NCBI GenBank assembly: GCA_031401035.1
Contig: JANNRA010000219.1
Coordinates: forward strand, 1 to 16,463
Source: JANNRA01 sp031401035
GTDB lineage: Bacteria > Desulfobacterota > Binatia > HRBIN30 > CADEER01
Direction of reading: 5' to 3'
DNA: 16,463 nt
In this document: positions 13,880-16,463 of the stretch, piece after piece
Layout of the letters: each line of letters starts with the position of its first letter
Position numbering within the stretch: position 1 is the first letter of the stretch
Notes under the pieces: generated by a model
Database searches by the model: none
Seen by the model: the letters and a program-made list of their open reading frames with translations, nothing else
What the model was told of the DNA's origin: nothing
Made by a program: the position numbers and the translations under genes

Positions 13880-14500
13880 CTAGACGGCGCGCGGCGGCGC
13901 CATCATCCCGCGCAACGCGAGCTCGCTGAGGGCCGTCGCCACGTCCTCGATCGGCACGTTGTCCTGCTCGATCCACCACGAGACGACCTGCAGCGACATG
14001 CCGATGAACGCCTGCGCCCAGATCAGCGGATCGCCCGCGCGGAAGGCGCCGTCGGCCTGGCCGCCGGCGATGCTGTCGCGCATGTCGCGGATGAAGGCTT
14101 CCTGGCAGCCGCGCACGACGTCGTGGAACGAGGCGTCGTGCCCGAAGACGATGCGGAACAGTTCGCGGTTGTCGTGTGCGAAGCGGAAGAAGGTGAGCGT
14201 GCGCAGGCGCGACTGTTCGATCGGGTCGGCGACCGAGGCGCGAACGCCGTCGAGCAGGTGTTTCAGGCGACTGACGGTGTCCTCGACCAGCTCGAGGAAC
14301 AACGCCTCCTTGGTCGGGTAGTAGAGGTAGAAGGTGCCGACGCCGACGTTCGCGGCACGCGCGATGTCGACGATCTTGGTGCCGTGGTAGCCCTTGGTGG
14401 AGAGGACGCGGCGCGCCGCTTCGAGCAATGCGCCGGCGGTCTGCGCCCGCCGGCTCTGCAGGCGCTCGGCGCCCCCGGCGTTGTCGATCTTCGGCGGCAT
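13880..14500 (-). CDS. TetR/AcrR-family transcriptional regulator
   Basis: A 206-residue one-component regulator. The N-terminal helix-turn-helix is typical: LEAARRVLSTKGYHGTKIVD, then IARAANVGVGTFYLYYPTKE (about residues 22-70). The C-terminal ligand domain is helical with aromatic residues (FFRFAHDNRELFRIVFGHD, SWWIEQDN). TetR proteins usually repress divergent or nearby genes until a ligand binds. Given the thiolase and enoyl-CoA hydratase remnant nearby, an acyl-CoA or fatty-acid type ligand is possible but not shown. ATG 14500 was chosen because the 42 codons upstream in frame do not resemble the family. It is divergent from the Nudix gene with a 62-bp shared control region. Confidence 0.9.
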   Translation of the reverse strand: MPPKIDNAGGAERLQSRRAQTAGALLEAARRVLSTKGYHGTKIVDIARAANVGVGTFYLYYPTKEALFLELVEDTVSRLKHLLDGVRASVADPIEQSRLRTLTFFRFAHDNRELFRIVFGHDASFHDVVRGCQEAFIRDMRDSIAGGQADGAFRAGDPLIWAQAFIGMSLQVVSWWIEQDNVPIEDVATALSELALRGMMAPPRAV

Positions 14501-14508
14501 GAGTAGGC

Positions 14509-14527
14509 ACTGACACCAGAATTCAGT
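14509..14527. promoter_or_regulatory. Candidate operator between tetR-type and Nudix genes
   Basis: ACTGA (14509-14513) and TCAGT (14523-14527) form a short inverted repeat around an AT-richer centre containing GAATTC, in the 62-bp divergent region. TetR proteins usually bind a palindrome in such a place. The arms are only 5 bp, so this is a weak candidate. Confidence 0.25.
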
Positions 14528-14562
14528 AGCGTCCGCAAGCTGGGTGGGAGCAGAGAACAGGC

Positions 14563-15150
14563 ATGGAACTGGCACACATCCGCGCGTGCGTCGCCGCCTA
14601 TCGGCCGCGACGCATCGAGGCACCACACGTCGCGCGTGCCGCGGTGGCGTTGGCGCTCGCCGATGCGCCGGGCGGCGTCACGGTGTTGCTCATCGAGCGC
14701 GCCACGCGCGACGACGACCCGTGGTCGGGGCACATTGCCCTTCCCGGTGGGCGGCGCGATCCGGACGACGCCGACGCGGTCGCCACGGCGGTGCGCGAAA
14801 CACGCGAGGAGGTCGGCGTCGATCTCCTCGCCGACGGGACGATCCTCGGCCGCCTGGATGAGTTGCGCGCTACCGCCCGCCACCGCCCGCTCGACCTGGT
14901 GATCGCGCCGATCGTCTTCGCGTTGCACCGCCCGGTCGCCCTGGCGCCGAGCCCGCGCGAGGTCGAGAGCGCCGTCTGGGTGCCGCTGGCGCACCTGGCC
15001 TCGCCCGACGCGCGTGGCACCTACACGCGCACGGTTGACGAGGTGACGGCGGATTTCCCGGCCCTGCGCTTTGGCACCTACACGGTCTGGGGCCTTACCC
15101 ACAGCATCCTGGAAGGCTTCCTGCAGATCGTCGGGCGCGGCGCGGCGTGA
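14563..15150 (+). CDS. Nudix hydrolase, CoA pyrophosphatase-like
   Basis: A 195-residue Nudix enzyme. LLIERATRDDDPWSGHIALP and the following GGRRDPDDADAVATAVRE-TREEVGV form the extended CoA-pyrophosphatase (NudL/CoAse) signature. The usual Glu of Gx5E is not at its place, as in that subfamily, while the metal-binding REUxEExGU half is intact (R78 to V86). The expected reaction is hydrolysis of CoA or acyl-CoA to 3',5'-ADP and acylphosphopantetheine, but exact substrate choice cannot be read from sequence. It is cytoplasmic with no signal peptide. It is divergent from the TetR gene, which may control it, and convergent with the thiolase gene across a strong hairpin. The Shine-Dalgarno is poor (GGGAG about 12 bases upstream of ATG). 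Confidence 0.87.
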   Translation: MELAHIRACVAAYRPRRIEAPHVARAAVALALADAPGGVTVLLIERATRDDDPWSGHIALPGGRRDPDDADAVATAVRETREEVGVDLLADGTILGRLDELRATARHRPLDLVIAPIVFALHRPVALAPSPREVESAVWVPLAHLASPDARGTYTRTVDEVTADFPALRFGTYTVWGLTHSILEGFLQIVGRGAA

Positions 15151-15169
15151 GCGGTGGTCCCGCTCACGC
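15145..15169. terminator. Hairpin between convergent Nudix and thiolase genes
   Basis: GCGTGAGCGG (15145-15154) pairs perfectly with CCGCTCACGC (15160-15169) around TGGTC. The stem overlaps the Nudix stop codon. There is no T run, but the place between two convergent genes suits a bidirectional terminator. The sequence after it (CCCCTCACGCTGACCCTCTC) resembles the start of a dispersed palindrome seen in many GC-rich genomes, and a similar string lies at 3435-3450. Confidence 0.5.
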
Positions 15170-15216
15170 TCCCCTCACGCTGACCCTCTCTCGCAGGGCG
15201 AAGCTCGCGTCACCCC

Positions 15217-16362
15217 TCATTGCTCGTTGCCGAGAATGCTGACGCAGGCCACCGCCCCGGGGCCGCCCAGGTTGTGGGCCAGGCCGAGGGTGGCGTTCGG
15301 CACCTGACGCGGGCCGGCCTGGTGGCGTAGTTGCGTCGTCAGCTCGGTCAACATGCGCACGCCGGTGGCGCCGACCGGATGTCCGAAGGACTTCAGTCCG
15401 CCGCTGGGGTTGATCGGCGTCTCGCCGCCGAGGGCCGAGCGGCCCTCCTCGACGAAGCGGCCGCCGGCGCCGCGCAGGCAGAAACCGAGGTCCTCGTAGT
15501 TGAGGATCTCGGTGATGGTGAAACAGTCGTGCACCTCGGCGAAGTCGATGTCGCCGGCGCCGACGCCCGCCTGCGCATAGGCCGTCGCCACTGCCTTCTG
15601 CGTCGCCGGGAAGCCCAGGTAGTCGAACGACGGCTTGTAATACGGCTGTCCGGAGACGACGGCGAGGCCGACGCCTTTGACGAAGATCGGATCGTCGCGG
15701 AACTCGCGCGCGCGGTCGGCGCGACAGAGCACGGCGGCGGCGGCGCCGTCGGTGGTGGGACAGCAGTCGAAGAGGCCGAGCGGGCTGTAGATCAGCGGCG
15801 CGTTCAGCACCGCCTCCTCGGTGATCTCCATGCGCAGGTGCGCCTTCGGCGACAGGGTGCCGTGCTTGTGGTTCTTCACCGCCACCTTGGCCAGCGTCGC
15901 CTTGGAAGCGCCGTACTGCTTGAAGTAGCGGTTCGCGGCGAGTGCGAAGATGTGCGGCGCGCGCTCGCCGTTGTCGATGACCGGATGGATGCGGTTGGGA
16001 CGGTGATAGCCGCCGTCGCGCATCTTCTCGAAGCCGAGCACCAGCGCCAGGTCGTAGACACCCGAGGCGATGGCCAGGCAGGCGTTGCGGAAGGCGTCCA
16101 TGCCCGAGGCGCAGTACATGCTGATGCGCGTGATCGGAATGCCGTGCAGCTTCAGTGGGTCGCCGAGCGCGTCGCCGGCGAGTTGCGACATGACCGTCCC
16201 GACCCACGCCGCCTCGATCTGTGCCGGCGCGATCTTGGCGTCGGCCATCGCTTCGAACGCCGCCTCGCAGATGAGCTGCTCGGCGCTGGTCTCGTACAAC
16301 TCGCCGAACTTCGTGCAGCCGACGCCGATGATGGCGACCTGATTGCGGAACTCGGAACGCAT
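15217..16362 (-). CDS. Thiolase / acetyl-CoA acetyltransferase, SCP-x type
   Basis: A 381-residue thiolase of the lipid-transfer (SCP-x/SCP2) group, which cleaves 3-ketoacyl-CoA with CoA or runs the reverse condensation. The nucleophile is C84 in ISMYCASGMDAF. Further active-site motifs are EVHDCFTITEI and GGLKSFGHPVGATGVRM, and the C-terminal glycine-rich loop NLGGPGAVACVSILG is present. The group often works with a DUF35/OB-fold partner in breakdown of branched acyl or sterol side chains; no partner lies in the window. ATG 16362 has AGGAG five bases upstream and gives the family N-terminus (MRSEFRNQVAIIGVG). The frame stays open to 16446 only because it reads through a fold-back copy of the gene's own 5' region, so that longer start is rejected. 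The coding sequence appears complete. Confidence 0.92.
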   Translation of the reverse strand: MRSEFRNQVAIIGVGCTKFGELYETSAEQLICEAAFEAMADAKIAPAQIEAAWVGTVMSQLAGDALGDPLKLHGIPITRISMYCASGMDAFRNACLAIASGVYDLALVLGFEKMRDGGYHRPNRIHPVIDNGERAPHIFALAANRYFKQYGASKATLAKVAVKNHKHGTLSPKAHLRMEITEEAVLNAPLIYSPLGLFDCCPTTDGAAAAVLCRADRAREFRDDPIFVKGVGLAVVSGQPYYKPSFDYLGFPATQKAVATAYAQAGVGAGDIDFAEVHDCFTITEILNYEDLGFCLRGAGGRFVEEGRSALGGETPINPSGGLKSFGHPVGATGVRMLTELTTQLRHQAGPRQVPNATLGLAHNLGGPGAVACVSILGNEQ

Positions 16363-16367
16363 GTCGT

Positions 16368-16372
16368 CTCCT
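16368..16372 (-). promoter_or_regulatory. Ribosome binding site of the thiolase gene
   Basis: On the minus strand AGGAG lies 5 bases before ATG 16362 and fixes the start. Its first two bases overlap the dispersed repeat at 16371-16396. Confidence 0.7.
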
Positions 16373-16396
16373 GGAGGGCGCCGCTCCGTCGGCGCC
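16371..16396. repeat. Single arm of the dispersed palindromic element, in the thiolase leader
   Basis: This 26-nt stretch matches the arm at 3486-3511 with one mismatch (GCT for GCC at the centre), and similarity continues a few bases into the spacer (GGTTG against TGTTG). It sits directly upstream of the thiolase ribosome binding site. A second inverted arm may have existed beyond the fold-back break at 16400 but cannot be seen. Confidence 0.7.
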
Positions 16397-16463
16397 GGTT
16401 GCACGAAGTTCGGCGAGTTGTACGAGACCAGCGCCGAGCAGCTCATCTGCGAGGCGGCGTTCG

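Larger units (their letters stand above)
16254..16463. repeat. 64-bp perfect inverted repeat ending at the last base (fold-back)
   Basis: Positions 16400-16463 are the exact reverse complement of 16254-16317, part of the thiolase gene, with an 82-nt spacer. The right arm would encode the thiolase N-terminal segment CTKFGELYETSAEQ on the plus strand but has no start codon or gene start of its own. A perfect copy of a coding segment that ends exactly at the window end is best explained by template switching or an assembly error. Confidence 0.85.

Noticed and set aside
16400..16463. The start of a second thiolase gene on the plus strand
   Set aside because: The 64 bases are an exact reverse complement of the neighbouring thiolase gene including synonymous positions, and no start codon or family N-terminus precedes them.
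1..16463. tRNA, rRNA, riboswitch or integron/phage/transposase features
   Set aside because: No sequence resembling cloverleaf ends with CCA, rRNA cores, known riboswitch cores or recombinase genes was seen on either strand.

Overview
The window is a very GC-rich, gene-dense stretch of bacterial DNA from a Gram-negative-like organism. It was probably assembled from a metagenome, because both ends carry signs of assembly artefact: 67 bases of pure G/C at the start and a perfect 64-bp fold-back at the end. Several features suggest a Deltaproteobacteria-like lineage, perhaps Candidatus Binatota (Desulfobacterota_B) or a relative: secreted proteins with an N-terminal CxGDCxGxG EF-hand-like module and a Pro/Thr linker, a Myxococcus-type Cys-rich repeat, an SCP-x-type thiolase, a DUF6285 protein and short dispersed palindromes. 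This placement is inference from gene content; no marker gene is present.

Layout. Positions 85-840 encode an HdrB/LutA-like CCG-domain iron-sulfur protein. Positions 867-2201 (minus) encode a vitamin K-dependent gamma-carboxylase-like (HTTM) membrane protein. Positions 2297-10214 form an island of exported proteins. Four plus-strand genes (2297, 4582, 7160, 8859) each begin with a signal peptide and the same 59-residue module with invariant spacing C-x3-C-x26-C-x26-C holding two EF-hand/dockerin-like loops. Each then carries a different or duplicated cargo: an Ig-like plus Cys-rich region, two six-bladed NHL propellers, a cytochrome P460-like c-haem domain plus a seven-repeat propeller, and one six-bladed NHL propeller. 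A minus-strand gene (3427-4479) for a secreted protein with a DUF4215/Myxo-type Cys repeat lies among them; its C-terminal tail is encoded by a palindromic repeat.

Positions 10352-11034 hold a DUF6285 gene overlapping a small pilin-like membrane protein. Positions 11133-11345 (minus) hold an enoyl-CoA hydratase reduced to its two ends. Then come a GAF-GAF-GGDEF diguanylate cyclase (11470-12936, minus), an RluA-type pseudouridine synthase (13043-13858), a TetR regulator (13880-14500, minus) divergent from a Nudix hydrolase of CoA-pyrophosphatase type (14563-15150), and an SCP-x-type thiolase (15217-16362, minus).

How it may fit together. The right-hand part is ordinary acyl-CoA metabolism and regulation with one decayed gene. 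The left-hand part is the unusual one: a paralogous set of exported proteins sharing a disulfide-stapled, potentially calcium-binding head, next to a gamma-carboxylase homologue whose eukaryotic relatives make calcium-binding Gla residues. A functional link between the two is a hypothesis only. Several palindromic repeats (3484-3572, 7055-7151, 11372-11458, 16371-16396) sit in or at the edges of genes and look like REP/REPIN-type elements. No tRNA, rRNA, CRISPR array, transposase or gene-free stretch longer than 300 bases was found.
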